64,000 nucleotides of DNA from Neocallimastix lanati (nom. inval.) (GCA_016946835.1 JACVTC010000005.1:848501-912500), one strand, 5' to 3'; positions 44,958 to 59,051 are shown, counted from the stretch's first letter. Program-made: numbers and translations. The notes: generated from the sequence alone by a model not told the origin.

Positions 44958-44985
44958 ATAATAGGTAGTAAGGATAAAGAAAGTT
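44958..44985 (+). pseudogene. Scrap of esterase exon 3
   Basis: The string starting ATAATAGGTAGTAAGGATAA and continuing with AGAAAGTTA is the exact intron end plus exon 3 start of the esterase genes (compare 48611-48640). It then diverges at once. It is a broken, very short copy lying 3.2 kb before copy B. Confidence 0.75.
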
Positions 44986-45196
44986 AAAATTTTATAGTAA
45001 TCGAAATGGGATAATATTCAAAATAAAAATAGTTTATCTAATGGATTAATTTAAATAGAATTACTATTAATAATTATTTATTAAATAATTATATATTACG
45101 AACAATAATGGCATATAATTAATATATATAAACGATATAGATGAATATATATTAAAACTTTAATATATATTAATTCAACTATACTAAAAAAAAAAA

Positions 45197-45631
45197 AAAA
45201 AAAAAAATAGTAATGTATAATTTAAACATTAATAATAAATCTCTTTAAATAAATAATATTAATATTGATATTAATTTAATTATTATTTTTAATTATTAAT
45301 TTGTTAAGAAATTAATTTCTCATAAATAACATTTTATTAAAATTTAAATTAATATTTTTTTTTATGAAAAGATAATAAATTTATATTTTATATTAATTAT
45401 ATAAATTATTATTAATATAAATTGAATATGTTGATATTTAATTTATAATAATAGAAATAAGATTTTAAAAAAAAAATAATTTAAATTTTAATAAAATGTT
45501 ATTTATGAGAAATTAATTTCTTAACAAATTAATAATTAAAAACAATAATTAAATTAATATCAATATTAATATTATTTATTTAAAGAGATTTATTATTAAT
45601 GTTTAAATTATACATTACTATTTTTTTTTTT
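45197..45631. repeat. Large inverted repeat, about 150-bp arms
   Basis: The arm at about 45197-45347 (from the A-run and TAGTAATGTATAATTTAAAC) is repeated in inverted orientation at 45481-45631 with about one mismatch. Between them lies a 132-bp unit (45349-45480) that recurs downstream. Confidence 0.9.
45349..45480. repeat. 132-bp unit, copy 1 (centre of large palindrome)
   Basis: It begins TTAATATTTTTTTT-ATGAAAAG and ends GATTTTAAAAAAAAAATAAT. It is nearly identical to the unit at 45654-45786. It has no open frame. Confidence 0.85.
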
Positions 45632-45634
45632 AAT

Positions 45635-45804
45635 ATGAAAAAATTTTCTTTCATTAATATTTTTTTTATGAAAAGATAATAAATTTATATTTTATATTAA
45701 TTATATAAATTATTATTAATATAAATTGAATATGTTGATATTTAATTTATAATAATAGAAATAAGATTTTAAAAAAAAAATAATAATGAAAGAAAATTTT
45801 TCAT
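45635..45804. repeat. 132-bp unit, copy 2, inside a second palindrome
   Basis: The unit at 45654-45786 is flanked by a different, short inverted repeat: ATGAAAAAATTTTCTTTCA at 45635-45653 and its near-complement at 45787-45804. The unit therefore lies at the centre of two unrelated palindromes. Confidence 0.85.
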
Positions 45805-46399
45805 TTAAATAAAAATAAATTAATTAAAAATAAAACAATTTAAAATATATAATGATATATAAGTTGGGATTTATTTATTAAATTTATTAAAGTATTGTTT
45901 ATTTTTATTTTTATGATTACATATATTTATTCAAGTAAAAAATAATTATACCTTACAAAATTTAATGAACCTTTTTAAACTTGTTCATAAATATAAAAAG
46001 TAATTATTAATATTTCTTTTATTTTAATCATATTAAAATGACAAGTTTATTAAATAATATATTATCGTTCAAAAAAGAAAAAGAAAATATTCATATAAAC
46101 TTATATATGTTATTTAAATAATATATTACATTTTTTATATTATGTTTACTTTAATTATATTAAAAACAAACAATTAAGATATTAATTAATTTTTTATTAA
46201 AAATTAAAATTTATATTAAAAAAAAGAATTAGTAATTAAAAAAACGTGTAAATTATTAATGGTTGAAATTTTTTATTAGATAAATATAAATTAATTATAT
46301 TTAATTTTTAATATATTTATTCAACTTTATTTATAAATATTTCAAATATATTTTTTTTATAATTTGTAAATTACTTATAGGTAAAAAAATGAAAATCTC

Positions 46400-46477
46400 A
46401 AAATAAAAATTTACCATTATACAATCATCTATTAAAGTTATTCAATAAATGATTGTATAATGGTAAATTTTTATTTT
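46400..46477. repeat. Perfect 28-bp inverted repeat with 22-base loop
   Basis: Arms 46400-46427 and 46450-46477 are exact complements (core TTTACCATTATACAATCA). The transcript would fold into a strong hairpin. It could be a MITE-like foldback element or a recombination scar. Confidence 0.9.
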
Positions 46478-47986
46478 AAATATTCCATATTTTAATTTTA
46501 TAAATAAATTATATTGTTTTAAATCCATTATTTAAATTTAATTAAAACTTTATTAAAAAACATAAATACAATCATTTTTATTTCTAATATTAATAATGTT
46601 AAATTAATATTAATAATGATAAATTATAACAATAATTTTAATATACATACAAATAAAAAATTATTAAAATTATTAAAAATTTTATAATATTAATAATAAT
46701 AAAAATAATTATAATACTATTACAATTATAATTAAAAAACAAAATAACATTTATTATTTTATATACATAAAAAGCATATTTAGTATATATATATTTTTCA
46801 TGCATATATGTGTTAATTTCATATATGTGTTAATTTGCACCTAAATATTTTCTTTTATATTTTTAATATCAATAATTATATTAAAATGACAATAACAAAA
46901 TAATTATCATTTAAAATTTTTAATTAAAATAATAATATTAGTAATAATAATAATATTAATAATAGTAAAAATAGTAATTCTAATAATTATATTTTGGATA
47001 ATCTTGAAAATAATGACAATAATAAAACATAAAGATTATATGTATTTTTAGTATTAATTTTTATTATTAAAATAACATCAAATAAACATAATAATAAAAT
47101 TTTAATAATAAAATTTATAACAGTATTTATAATAATTTTATCTACTATTATTTGTATAAATATTTATGTAAATAAAGCATCTTTAATTTGGATTTTTATA
47201 ATATACAATTTATATATATTAATATTACATTTACATATTTTAATTGTATTAAAATTCATGACAAATCTTATATATATAATTTAGTAATCATTTAATTATT
47301 TTGTTATGGTCTTCATTCCATATTCAAATAATGAAAATTATGAATTATAATTATAATATGACGAAATAAATATAATATTCATATTTTATATTAATATATA
47401 ATTTTCTATAATATTAAGAAATAAATATAATAAATAAATATAATATTAATATTTTATATTAATATATAATTTAATAATCATTTTATTATTTTGTTATGGT
47501 CTTTATTCAAACAATGAAAATCATGAATTATAAATTTCTATAATATTAAGAAATAAATATAATATTCATATTTTTTATATTAAAATTAAAAATATTATAA
47601 TTAATAAAATGGGATATTATAGATTAAACATATTATAAATACTAACATATATGAATTTTTTTAGTAAAAATAAATTAAAAAAAATTTTTATTTATTTATT
47701 TATTTTATTTTATCTTGTAATACTATTATTAATTTCAATTTTTTTATTATTTTTCCAATGTATATATTTTATAGTAAAATTTTAAATTTTAATTTTTTCC
47801 TTAAAAATAAAATTATTTTAATATTTTATATGATTAATATTATACATATTTCACATGTTTTTATAAATATTGTTTATATTATTATAACCCTATAATTAAT
47901 ATAATATTTTTTTTTAATATATATTAAAGTTTTTATTTATTAAAAAAAAAATAAAAAATAAAAAGTAAATCTTTTGATGAAAAAAG

Positions 47987-47994
47987 TATAAAAG
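47987..47994 (+). promoter_or_regulatory. TATA box of esterase copy B
   Basis: TATAAAAG in the context GATGAAAAAAG-TATAAAAG-AAAGAAAAT, 165 bases before the ATG. The block is conserved in copies C, D and E, and similarity upstream of copy B begins about here. Confidence 0.65.
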
Positions 47995-48151
47995 AAAGAA
48001 AATATTTTTGATTTAAAATCAATAAAAAATAATTAGAAATTAAGAAAATAAAATATATAAATTTAAAAAAAAAATAAAATAAATAAATAATAGTTGTTAT
48101 TTTTTAAAATTTTTAAAAATAATAAAAAATAATCTTTAAATATTGTTAAAA

Positions 48152-49339
48152 ATGAAATTATTTTTATGTAATTCTATTGCAATTATAATTGCATTATTGT
48201 CATTTGGTTTTGGCGAAAGTAAAGTTATCTCTGAACATGAACTTATTAAAAAGTAAGTTTATAAGAAATCAAATTTATAAATTATAAATAATTAAATAAA
48301 TTTATTAAAAAAATACTTTTTATTGTATTTTTATAGAACTATCAATTACACAAATTATAGCGATCTTGATGTTTATTATGATAGTGCTTTAATACATAGT
48401 AGAAGACCAGTTGTTGTTCATGTTCATGGTGGTGGTTGGTGTGAAGGTAAATATTATTTTTATTTAATATAAAAAAAAAAAAAATAATTTAAACATAAAA
48501 GATATATTATATATATATCCTTTATAATATATTATAATTATAATTATTAAATTTAATAAATTTAATTAATAATTAAATTAATTTTAAAAAAAATTTTTTT
48601 AAATAAAAAAATAATAGGTAGTAAGGATAAAGAAAGTTACATTGGTGAATTTTTCCAAAATAATGATTACATATCTGTATTATTAAATTATAGACTTTAT
48701 CCTGAAACTGAAAGCATTGATGATATGGTTGAAGATATTTATAATGCACTTCATTGGACTGTTAAAAATATTCATAAATATGGAGGTGATAAGTCTCAAA
48801 TCACACTTATGGGTCATTCAGCAGGTGCTCATTTAGCTACTTTAACTACTGTTAAAGCTGCTCTTAAAATGACTGTCAATGATCAAAAACTTAAACCAAT
48901 TTATCTTAGAAATTTAATTTCATTGAATGGACGTCATAAGATTGATGAAGGTGATGAACTTTTAGCAGGTATTGAACAATTGAAACAATTAGGTAATATT
49001 CCAGGACTTTCTTTCCTTGGATTATATGGTGAAGCCAGAGAACATCTTTTAGTTGGAAAAGATGGATATGATCAATCTAAAATTTTAAAAAGTTATGGCG
49101 ATAAATCTATTTTATCTCTTGGAGCTGAAAAATATACATTTGTTGAATGTGATGAAGATAATGTTGATCCATTAGGATTATCAGAACCAATGATTGAACA
49201 ACTCAAACGTACAGTCAGAAGAGTTACAATTGATCATAAAATATATCATGGTGGACATTCATATATTCTTGATGGTATTCAAAATAAAGATGCCGAAATT
49301 GAACAAGAATTACTTAATATGGTTGAATCTATTTACTAA
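48152..49339 (+). CDS. Secreted alpha/beta-hydrolase (esterase), copy B
   Basis: Exons 48152-48252, 48337-48446 and 48618-49339; 310 residues. The signal peptide starts MKLFLCNSIAIIIALLSFGF. The HVHGGGW oxyanion loop, GHSAGAH with Ser138, and the candidate Asp254 and His284 form a complete catalytic set. First of four head-to-tail copies; the C-terminal 204 residues are identical to copy D. Chemistry as for copy A, with the substrate unknown. Confidence 0.9.
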
Positions 49340-50117
49340 AAATAATTTGTTATTGTGAATTTTTATATATAATGATTATGTAAAATAATAAAAAATAAGA
49401 AAAATACGAATATCAACATTGGATATTAGTTTTAAAATCATAATTAAAAATTTTAATAAATATTAATATTTATTATTAAATATAAAAATATAAATATTAA
49501 TATATATAAAATTCATAATATAGAAATATTCATATAAGAACATAAATAAATTTTATTTTTGTTTTTATTATAAAAAATATTAGTAATTAAAAATGCTCTT
49601 AATAAAACTAAATTAAAATTTATTATAAATACAAGAATAATTTTAATTAAACTAAATAGAATAATTATAAATTCTTATAAAAGAAATTATAAATTTATAA
49701 TTAAATAAAAAGTAATAATAAATATAAATCTTTGTGTAATAAAATAAAAATATTTATATAATAATAAAAAAAAAAATAAATAAATAAATATTATTTTAAA
49801 ATTTTTCTAATATAAAAATTAATATTTAATATAAAAAAATTTAATATAAAATATATTTCTATTTAAAAATAAAATTTTGTTGTATTTATAATTATATTGG
49901 TAATTATGTATATTATTTAATTTAATTTTAAAATATTAAAGATACATTTTATATTAATATTACATAAAGTAATAATAATAATATTATTATTAAACTGTCG
50001 TTATTATTTAATAATTTTTATTAATAGTAATTGAAAAATTATTAATAATATTAATATAACTTCAATAATTACTTTAATAATAATGTAATTTTTATTAATT
50101 ATAATAATAATAAAAAA

Positions 50118-50488
<371 letters not shown>

Positions 50489-50524
50489 TTATTAATGTTA
50501 TTGTTACAATTATTAATATTGCTA

Positions 50525-50608
<84 letters not shown>

Positions 50609-50841
50609 TTATTATTATCATATAGATTTTCATTTATAATTTTAATATCAATAATAATAATTTTATTATTAATAAATAATTTATATAATTTAATAATAGT
50701 ACAAATAATAATAATTATACTTTTATATTTTCCCCTAAAAATTAAATTTTATTATTTAAAGTTATATGTTTCCAAAATCTAATTTAAATTATTTTTTATT
50801 AAAATATAAATAATACAGTAAAAAACTTTTGATGAAAAAAG

Positions 50842-50849
50842 TATAAAAG
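50842..50849 (+). promoter_or_regulatory. TATA box of esterase copy C
   Basis: TATAAAAG, 164 bases before the ATG, in the conserved promoter block. About 110 bases further up lies a conserved TATTTTCCCCTA string (near 50728), also found before copies D and E. Confidence 0.65.
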
Positions 50850-51005
50850 AAAGAAAATATTTTTGATTTAAAATCAATAAAATAATTAGAAATTAAGAAA
50901 ATAAAATATATAAATTTAAAAAGGAAATAAAAAAAATAAATAATAGTTGTTAATTTTTAAAATTTTTAAAAATAATAAAAAAATAATCTTTAAATATTAT
51001 TAAAA

Positions 51006-52129
51006 ATGAAATTATTTTTATGTAATTCTATTGCAATTATAATTGCATTAATGTCGTTTGGTTTTGGCGAAGGTAAAGTTATCTCTGAACATGAACTTAT
51101 TAAAAAGTAAGTTTATAAGAAATCACACTTATAAATTATAAATAATTAAAAAAATTTATTAAAAAAATATTTTTTATTTGATTTTTTATAGAACTATCAA
51201 TTATACAAATTACAGCGATCTTGATGTTTATTATGATAGTGCTTTGATACATAGTAGAAGACCAGTTGTTGTTCATGTTCATGGTGGTGGTTGGTGTGAA
51301 GGTAAATATTATTTTAATTTAATAAAAAAAAAATTTAACTTAAAAATAAAAGATGTATTATTAATTAAATTAATTTTAAAAATAATTTTTAAATAAAAAA
51401 ATAACAGGTAGTAAGGATAAAGAAAGTTACATTGGTGAATTTTTCCAAAATAATGATTACATATCTGTATTATTAAATTATAGACTTTATCCTGAAACTG
51501 AAAGCATTGATGATATGGTTGAAGATATTTATAATGCACTTCATTGGACTGTTAAAAATATTCATAAATATGGAGGTGATAAGTCTCAAATCACACTTAT
51601 GGGTCATTCAGCAGGTGCTCATTTAGCTACTTTAACTATTGTTAAAGCTGCTCTTAAAATGACTGTCAATGATCAAAAACTTAAACCAATTTATCTTAGA
51701 CATTTAATTTCATTGAATGGACGTCATAAGATTGATGAAGGTGATGAACTTTTAGCAGGTATTGAACAATTGAAACAATTAGGTAATATTCCAGGACTTT
51801 CTTTCCTTGGATTATATGGTGAAGCCAGAGAACATCTTTTAGTTGGAAAAGATGGATATGATCAATCTAAAATTTTAAAAAGTTATGGCGATAAATCTAT
51901 TTTATCTCTTGGAGCTGAAAAATATACATTTGTTGAATGTGATGAAGATAATGTTGATCCATTAGGATTATCAGAACCAATGATTGAACAACTCAAACGT
52001 ACAGTCAGAAGAGTTACAATTGATCATAAAATATATCATGGTGGACATTCATATATTCTTGATGGTATTCAAAATAAAGATGCCGAAATTGAACAAGAAT
52101 TACTTAATATGGTTGAATCTATTTACTAA
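51006..52129 (+). CDS. Secreted alpha/beta-hydrolase (esterase), copy C
   Basis: Exons 51006-51106, 51192-51301 and 51408-52129; 310 residues. Signal peptide and catalytic motifs are as in copy B. Compared with copy B the last 204 residues differ only at TTVKAA to TIVKAA and RNL to RHL. Its second intron is 106 bp, against about 171 bp in copies B, D and E, owing to loss of an A/T-rich internal part. Confidence 0.9.
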
Positions 52130-52918
52130 AAATAATTTGTTATTGTGAATTTTTATATATAATGATTATGTAAAATAATAAAAAATAAGAAAAATACGAA
52201 TATCAACATTGGATATTAGTTTTAAAATCATAATTAAAAATTTTAATAAATATTAATATTTATTATTAAATATAAAAATATAAATATTAATATATATAAA
52301 ATTCATAATATAGAAATATTCATATAAGAACATAAATAAATTTTATTTTTGTTTTTATTATAAAAAATATTAGTAATTAAAAATGCTCTTAATAAAACTA
52401 AATTAAAATTTATTATAAATACAAAAATAATTTTAATTAAACTAAATAGAATAATTATAAATTCTTATAAAAGAAATTATAAATTTATAATTAAATAGAA
52501 AGTAATAATAAATATAAGTCTTTGTAATAAAATAAAAATATTTATATAATAATGATAAAAAAAAAAAATAAATATATATGTAAATATATAAACAATTTAA
52601 TAAATATTATTATGAAATTTTTCTAATATAAAAATTAATATTTAATATAAAAAAAATTTAATATAAAATATATTTCTATTTATAAATAAAATTTTGTTGT
52701 ATTTATAATTATATTGATAATTATGTATATTATTTAATTTTAAAATATTAAAGATACATTTTATATTAATATTATTATTAAACTGTCGTTATTATTTAAT
52801 CATTTTTATTAATAGTAATTGAAAAATTATTAATAATATTAATATAAGTTCAATAATTACTTTATAGATAATAATTATATATAAAAAAAAATAGGCATTA
52901 ATAAACCATTGATAAAAT

Positions 52919-53180
52919 TATACTATAATAAAATAATTTTAATAATAAAACAAATTATAATAATAATAAAATGTAAATTTTAAAATTATAAAATAACATA
53001 AGTATTAATAAAAATATTTAGATAATAATAAATAAAAAAAAAAAAAAAAAAAAAAAAAATACTATAATAAAAAAATTTTAATAATAAAACAAATTATAAT
53101 AATAATAATATTAATGTAAATTTTAAAATTATAAAATAACATAAGTATTAATAAAAATATTTTGATAATAATAATTATAT
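52919..53180. repeat. Direct duplication of spacer segment, about 140 bp x2
   Basis: A segment beginning near TACTATAATAAAATAATTTT and running through ATAACATAAGTATTAATAAA occurs twice between copies C and D, and once in the D-E spacer (about 56035-56150). Confidence 0.8.
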
Positions 53181-53874
53181 ATATAAAAAAAAAAAAAAAA
53201 AAGCTTTAATAACTAATTAATAATATTAAATTAAATAATCATATAAAATTAATAATATTATATTTAGTAATAATAAACCTAATTACATCAATATTTATGT
53301 AAATTTTAAAATAATAAAATTATATTAATATTAGTAAAAATATAATTATTATTATTAAATCGTTATATTGTTATTACTTAACAGAAAGATTTTAATAATT
53401 TTAATATTAGTAATAATTATAATAACAGTTAAATTATTAATAAAATTTTTATTAATTGTAATAATAATAAAAAATATTTATTATTAATATAATTATTGAT
53501 ATTATTATAGTTATTATTATTATTATTATTATTATAATAATAATATTTATTAATGTTACTGAATTATTGTTATTGTTATTTTTACTATTATTATTAATAC
53601 TATTATTATTATTATTATTATAATCTTAGGATTTTCATTTATAATTTTAATATCAATAATAATAATTTTTTTATTAATAAATAATATATATAATTTATTA
53701 ATAGTACAAATAATAATAATTATATTTTAATATTTTCCCCTATAAATTAAATTTTATTATTTAAAGTTATATGTTTCCAAAATCTAATTTAAATTATTGG
53801 AATCAAAAAATTAATATAATTAATTTTTTTTATTAAAATAAAATAATAAAGTAAAAAACTTTTAATGAAAAAAG

Positions 53875-53882
53875 TATAAAAG
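53875..53882 (+). promoter_or_regulatory. TATA box of esterase copy D
   Basis: TATAAAAG, 162 bases before the ATG, in the conserved block. Confidence 0.65.
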
Positions 53883-54036
53883 AAAGAAAATATTTTCATT
53901 TTAAAATCAATAAAACAACTAGAAATAAAGAAACTAAAAATATATAAATTTAAGTAAATAAAAATAGATAAATAATAGTTAATAATTTTTAAAAATTTTA
54001 AAAATTTTAAAAAATAATTTTAAAACATTTTTAAAA

Positions 54037-55224
54037 ATGAAATTATTTTTATTTAATTCTATTGCAATTATAATTGCATTATTGTCATTTGGTTTTGGTG
54101 AAAGTAAAGTTATCTCTGAACATGAACTTATTAAAAAGTAAGTATATAAGAAATCACATTTATAAATTATAAATAATTAAATAAATTTATTAAAAAAATA
54201 TTTTTTATTGTATTTTTATAGAACTATCAATTATACAGATTATAGCGATCTTGATATTTATTATGATAGTGCTTTGATACATAGTAGAAGACCAGTTGTT
54301 GTTCATGTCCATGGTGGTGGTTGGTGTGAAGGTAAATATTATTTTTATTTAATATAAAAAAAAAAAAATTAATTTAAAAATAAAAGATATATTATATATA
54401 TATCCTTTATAATATATTATAATTATAATTATTAAATTTAATAAATTTAATTAATAATTAAATTAATTTTAAAAAAAAAATTTTTAAATAAAAAAATAAT
54501 AGGTAGTAAGGATAAAGAAAGTTACATTGGTGAATTTTTCCAAAATAATGATTACATATCTGTTTTAGTAAATTATAGACTTTATCCTGAAACTGAAAGC
54601 ATTGATGATATGGTTGAAGATATTTATAATGCACTTCATTGGACTGTTAAAAATATTCATAAATATGGAGGTGATAAGTCTCAAATCACACTTATGGGTC
54701 ATTCAGCAGGTGCTCATTTAGCTACTTTAACTACTGTTAAAGCTGCTCTTAAAATGACTGTCAATGATCAAAAACTTAAACCAATTTATCTTAGAAATTT
54801 AATTTCATTGAATGGACGTCATAAGATTGATGAAGGTGATGAACTTTTAGCAGGTATTGAACAATTGAAACAATTAGGTAATATTCCAGGACTTTCTTTC
54901 CTTGGATTATATGGTGAAGCCAGAGAACATCTTTTAGTTGGAAAAGATGGATATGATCAATCTAAAATTTTAAAAAGTTATGGCGATAAATCTATTTTAT
55001 CTCTTGGAGCTGAAAAATATACATTTGTTGAATGTGATGAAGATAATGTTGATCCATTAGGATTATCAGAACCAATGATTGAACAACTCAAACGTACAGT
55101 CAGAAGAGTTACAATTGATCATAAAATATATCATGGTGGACATTCATATATTCTTGATGGTATTCAAAATAAAGATGCCGAAATTGAACAAGAATTACTT
55201 AATATGGTTGAATCTATTTACTAA
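54037..55224 (+). CDS. Secreted alpha/beta-hydrolase (esterase), copy D
   Basis: Exons 54037-54137, 54222-54331 and 54503-55224; 310 residues. The signal peptide starts MKLFLFNSIAIIIALLSFGF. It has TDYSDLDIYY in exon 2 where copy B has TNYSDLDVYY, and VLVNYRLYP in exon 3 where copies B and C have VLLNYRLYP. The last 204 residues equal those of copy B. The catalytic set is complete. Confidence 0.9.
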
Positions 55225-56148
55225 AAATAATTTGTTATTGTGAATTTTTATATATAATGATTATGTAAAATAATAAAAAATAAGAAAAATACGAATATCA
55301 ACATTGGATATTAGTTTTAAAATCATAATTAAAAATTTTAATAAATATTAATATTTATTATTAAATATAAAAATATAAATATTATTATATTTAAAATTTG
55401 AAATATAGAAATATTTATAATAAAACTAAAATAAAATTTATTTTCGTTTTTATTATAAAAAATATTAGTAATTATATTAAAAATGCTCTTAATAGAACTA
55501 AATTAAAATTTATTATAATTACAAGAATAATTTTAATTAAACTAAATAGAATAATTATAAATTCTTATAAAAGAAATTATAAATTTATAATTAAATAGAA
55601 AGTAATAATAAATATAAATATTTATAATAAAATAAAAATATTTATATAATAAAAAAAAAATAAATATATATATAAATAATTTAATAAATATTATTTTAAA
55701 ATTTTTCTAATATAAAAATTAATATTTAATATAAAAAAAATTAAATATAAAATATATTTCTATTTAAAAATAAAATTTTGTTGTATTTATAGTTATATTG
55801 GTAATTATGTATACTATTTAATAAATATTAAAGATGCATTTTATATTAATATTACATAAAGTAATAATAATAGTATTATTATTATTAAACTGTAGTTATT
55901 ATTTAATCATTTTTATTAATAGTAATTGAAAAATTATTAATAATATTAATAATAATAAATATAACTTCAATAATTACTTTATAGATAATAATTATATATT
56001 AAAAAAAAAAAAAATAGTTGTTAATAAACCATTGACAATATTATAATAAAAAAATTTTAATAATAAAACTAATTATAATAATAATAATATTAATGTAAAT
56101 TTTAAAATTATAAAATAACATAAGTATTAATAAAAATATTTAGATAAT

Positions 56149-56181
<33 letters not shown>

Positions 56182-56785
56182 CTTTAATAATTAATAATAT
56201 TAAATTAAATAATCATATAAAATTAATAATATTATATTTAGTAATAATAAACCTAATTACAACAATATGTAAATTTTAAAATAATAAAATTACATTAATA
56301 TTAGTAAAAATATAATTATTATTATTAAATCGTTCTATTATTATTAATAATTATAAATAACAGTTAAATTATTAATAAAATTTTTATTAATTGTAATAAT
56401 AATAAAAAAATATTAATTATTATTATTACTGATATAATTAATGATATTATTATTATTATTATTATTAATATTATAATAATATTTATTAATGTTATTGATA
56501 CAATTATTATTATTGCTATTGTTATTTTTACTATTATTATTATTATTAGGATTTTCATTTATAGTTTTAATATCAATAATAATAATTTTATTATTAATAA
56601 ATAATTTATATAATTTAATAATAGTACAAATAATAATAATTATACTTTAATATTTTCCCCTAAAAATTAAATTTTATTATTTAAAGTTATATGTTTCCAA
56701 AATCTAATTTAAATTATTAGAATATAATTATTTTTTTTTTATTAAAATATAAAATAATAAAGTAAAAAACTTTTAATGAAAAAAG

Positions 56786-56793
56786 TATAAAAG
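56786..56793 (+). promoter_or_regulatory. TATA box of esterase copy E
   Basis: TATAAAAG, 162 bases before the ATG. The surrounding block is nearly identical to that of copy D. Confidence 0.65.
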
Positions 56794-56947
56794 AAAGAAA
56801 ATATTTTCATTTTAAAATCAATAAAACATCTAGAAATAAAGAAACTAAAAATATATAAATTTAAGTAAATAAAAATAGATAAATAATAGTTGTTAATTTT
56901 TAAAAATTTTAAAAATTTTAAAAAATAATTTTAAAACATTTTTAAAA

Positions 56948-58136
56948 ATGAAATTATTTTTATGTAATTCTATTGCAATTATAATTGCATTATTGTCATT
57001 TGGTTTTGGTGAAGGTAAAGTTATCTCTGAACATGAACTTATTAAAAAGTAAGTTTATAAGAAATCAAATTTATAAATTATAAATAATTAAATAAATTTA
57101 TTAAAAAAATATTTTTTATTTGATTTTTATAGAACTATCAATTACACAAATTATAGCGATCTTGATGTTTATTATGATAGTGCTTTGATACATAGTAGAA
57201 GACCAGTTGTTGTTCATGTTCATGGTGGTGGTTGGTGTGAAGGTAAATATTATTTTTATTTAATATAAAAAAAAAAAAAATTAATTTAAAAATAAAAGAT
57301 ATGTTATATATATATCCTTTATAATATATTATAATTATAATTATTAAATTTAATAAATTTAATTAATAATTAAATTAATTTTAAAAAAAAAATTTTTAAA
57401 TAAAAAAATAATAGGTAGTAAGGATAAAGAAAGTTACATTGGTGAATTTTTCCAAAATAATGATTACATATCTGTTTTAGTAAATTATAGACTTTATCCT
57501 GAAACTGAAAGCATTGATGATATGGTTGAAGATATTTATAATGCACTTCATTGGACTGTTAAAAATATTCATAAATATGGAGGTGATAAGTCTCAAATCA
57601 CACTTATGGGTCATTCAGCAGGTGCTCATTTAGCTACTTTAACTACTGTTAAAGCTGCTCTTAAAATGACTGTCAATGATCAAAAACTTAAACCAATTTA
57701 TCTTAGAAATTTAATTTCATTGAATGGACGTCATAAGATTGATGAAGGTGATGAACTTTTAGCAGGTATTGAACAATTGAAACAATTAGGTAATATTCCA
57801 GGACTTTCTTTCCTTGGATTATATGGTGAAGCCAGAGAACATCTTTTAGTTGGAAAAGATGGATATGATCAATCTAAAATTTTAAAAAGTTATGGCGATA
57901 AATCTATTTTATCTCTTGGAGCTGAAAAATATACATTTGTTGAATGTGATGAAGATAATGTTGATCCATTAGGATTATCAGAACCAATGATTGAACAACT
58001 CAAACGTACAGTCAGAAGAGTTAAAATTGATCATAAAATATATCATGGTGGACATTCATATATTCTTGATGGTATTCAAAATAAAGATGCCGAAATTGAA
58101 CAAGAATTACTTAATATGGTTGAATCTATTTACTAA
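56948..58136 (+). CDS. Secreted alpha/beta-hydrolase (esterase), copy E
   Basis: Exons 56948-57048, 57133-57242 and 57415-58136; 310 residues. All catalytic motifs are intact. In the last 204 residues it differs from copies B and D by one Thr-to-Lys change (RRVKIDHK). It shares VLVNYRLYP with copy D, so D and E appear to be the most recent pair. Confidence 0.9.
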
Positions 58137-58790
58137 AAATAATTTGTTATTGTGAATTTTTATATATAATGATTATGTAAAATAATAAAAAATAAGAAAA
58201 ATACGAATATCAACATTGGATATTAGTTTTAAAATCATAATTAAAAATTTTAATAAATATTAATATTTATTATTAAATATAAAAATATAAATATTAGTAT
58301 ATTTAAAATTTGAAATATAGAAATATTTATAATAAAACTAAAATAAATTTTATTTTCTTTTTTTTATTATAAATATATAACTAAATAGAAAATTATAAAT
58401 AGTTTTAAATGAAAAATAAATATAAATCTTTGTATTTTTAATAATAAAATAAAAATATTTATATATTATTAAAAATATATATATGTATATATAAATAAAA
58501 GAAATTTAAAATATTTTTTAAAGCCAATTTAAAAATAAAAATTTAAGATAAAAATAAAAAATTTGTTGGTATTAATAATTATGTATATTATTTAATATCA
58601 AATTATTAGATGTATTTTATATTAATATTACATGAAGTAATAAAAATAATATTATTATCATTAAACCGTGGTTATTATTTAATCATTGTTATTAATAGTA
58701 ATTGAAAAACTATTAATAATATAATTAAAATTAATAAATATAAATACTTCAATAATTACCTTAGGGATACTAATAATTATAAATAAATAA

Positions 58791-58827
<37 letters not shown>

Positions 58828-59051
58828 ATAATAATAATAATAATATAATTAATTTTAATAAATATACTAATTTTAATATTACTTTATATATAATAACAAT
58901 TATAAAAAAAAATAAAAATAACAATAAAAAAAAAAATAAAAAAAAAAAATAAAAAAATAAAAAAAAACATTAATAAATCATCAATAATATATAATATTAA
59001 ATAATCATATAAAATTAATAATATTATTTTTAGTAATAAAATTAATTATAA

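Larger units (their letters stand above)
41354..47986. other. Divergent accessory spacer between esterases A and B
   Basis: About 6.6 kb has no intact gene. It contains TATT/TATC microsatellites (about 42178-42235), duplicated segments (41873-41960, 43091-43244, 47275-47545), two less AT-rich relics (44030-44145 and 44653-44825), an esterase exon scrap (44958-44985), nested palindromes (45197-45804) and a 28-bp perfect inverted repeat (46400-46477). Confidence 0.6.

Noticed and set aside
48725-49339. 204-residue esterase as a complete gene starting at the internal Met
   Set aside because: The upstream exons provide the signal peptide and the HGGGW loop, in phase, in all five copies.
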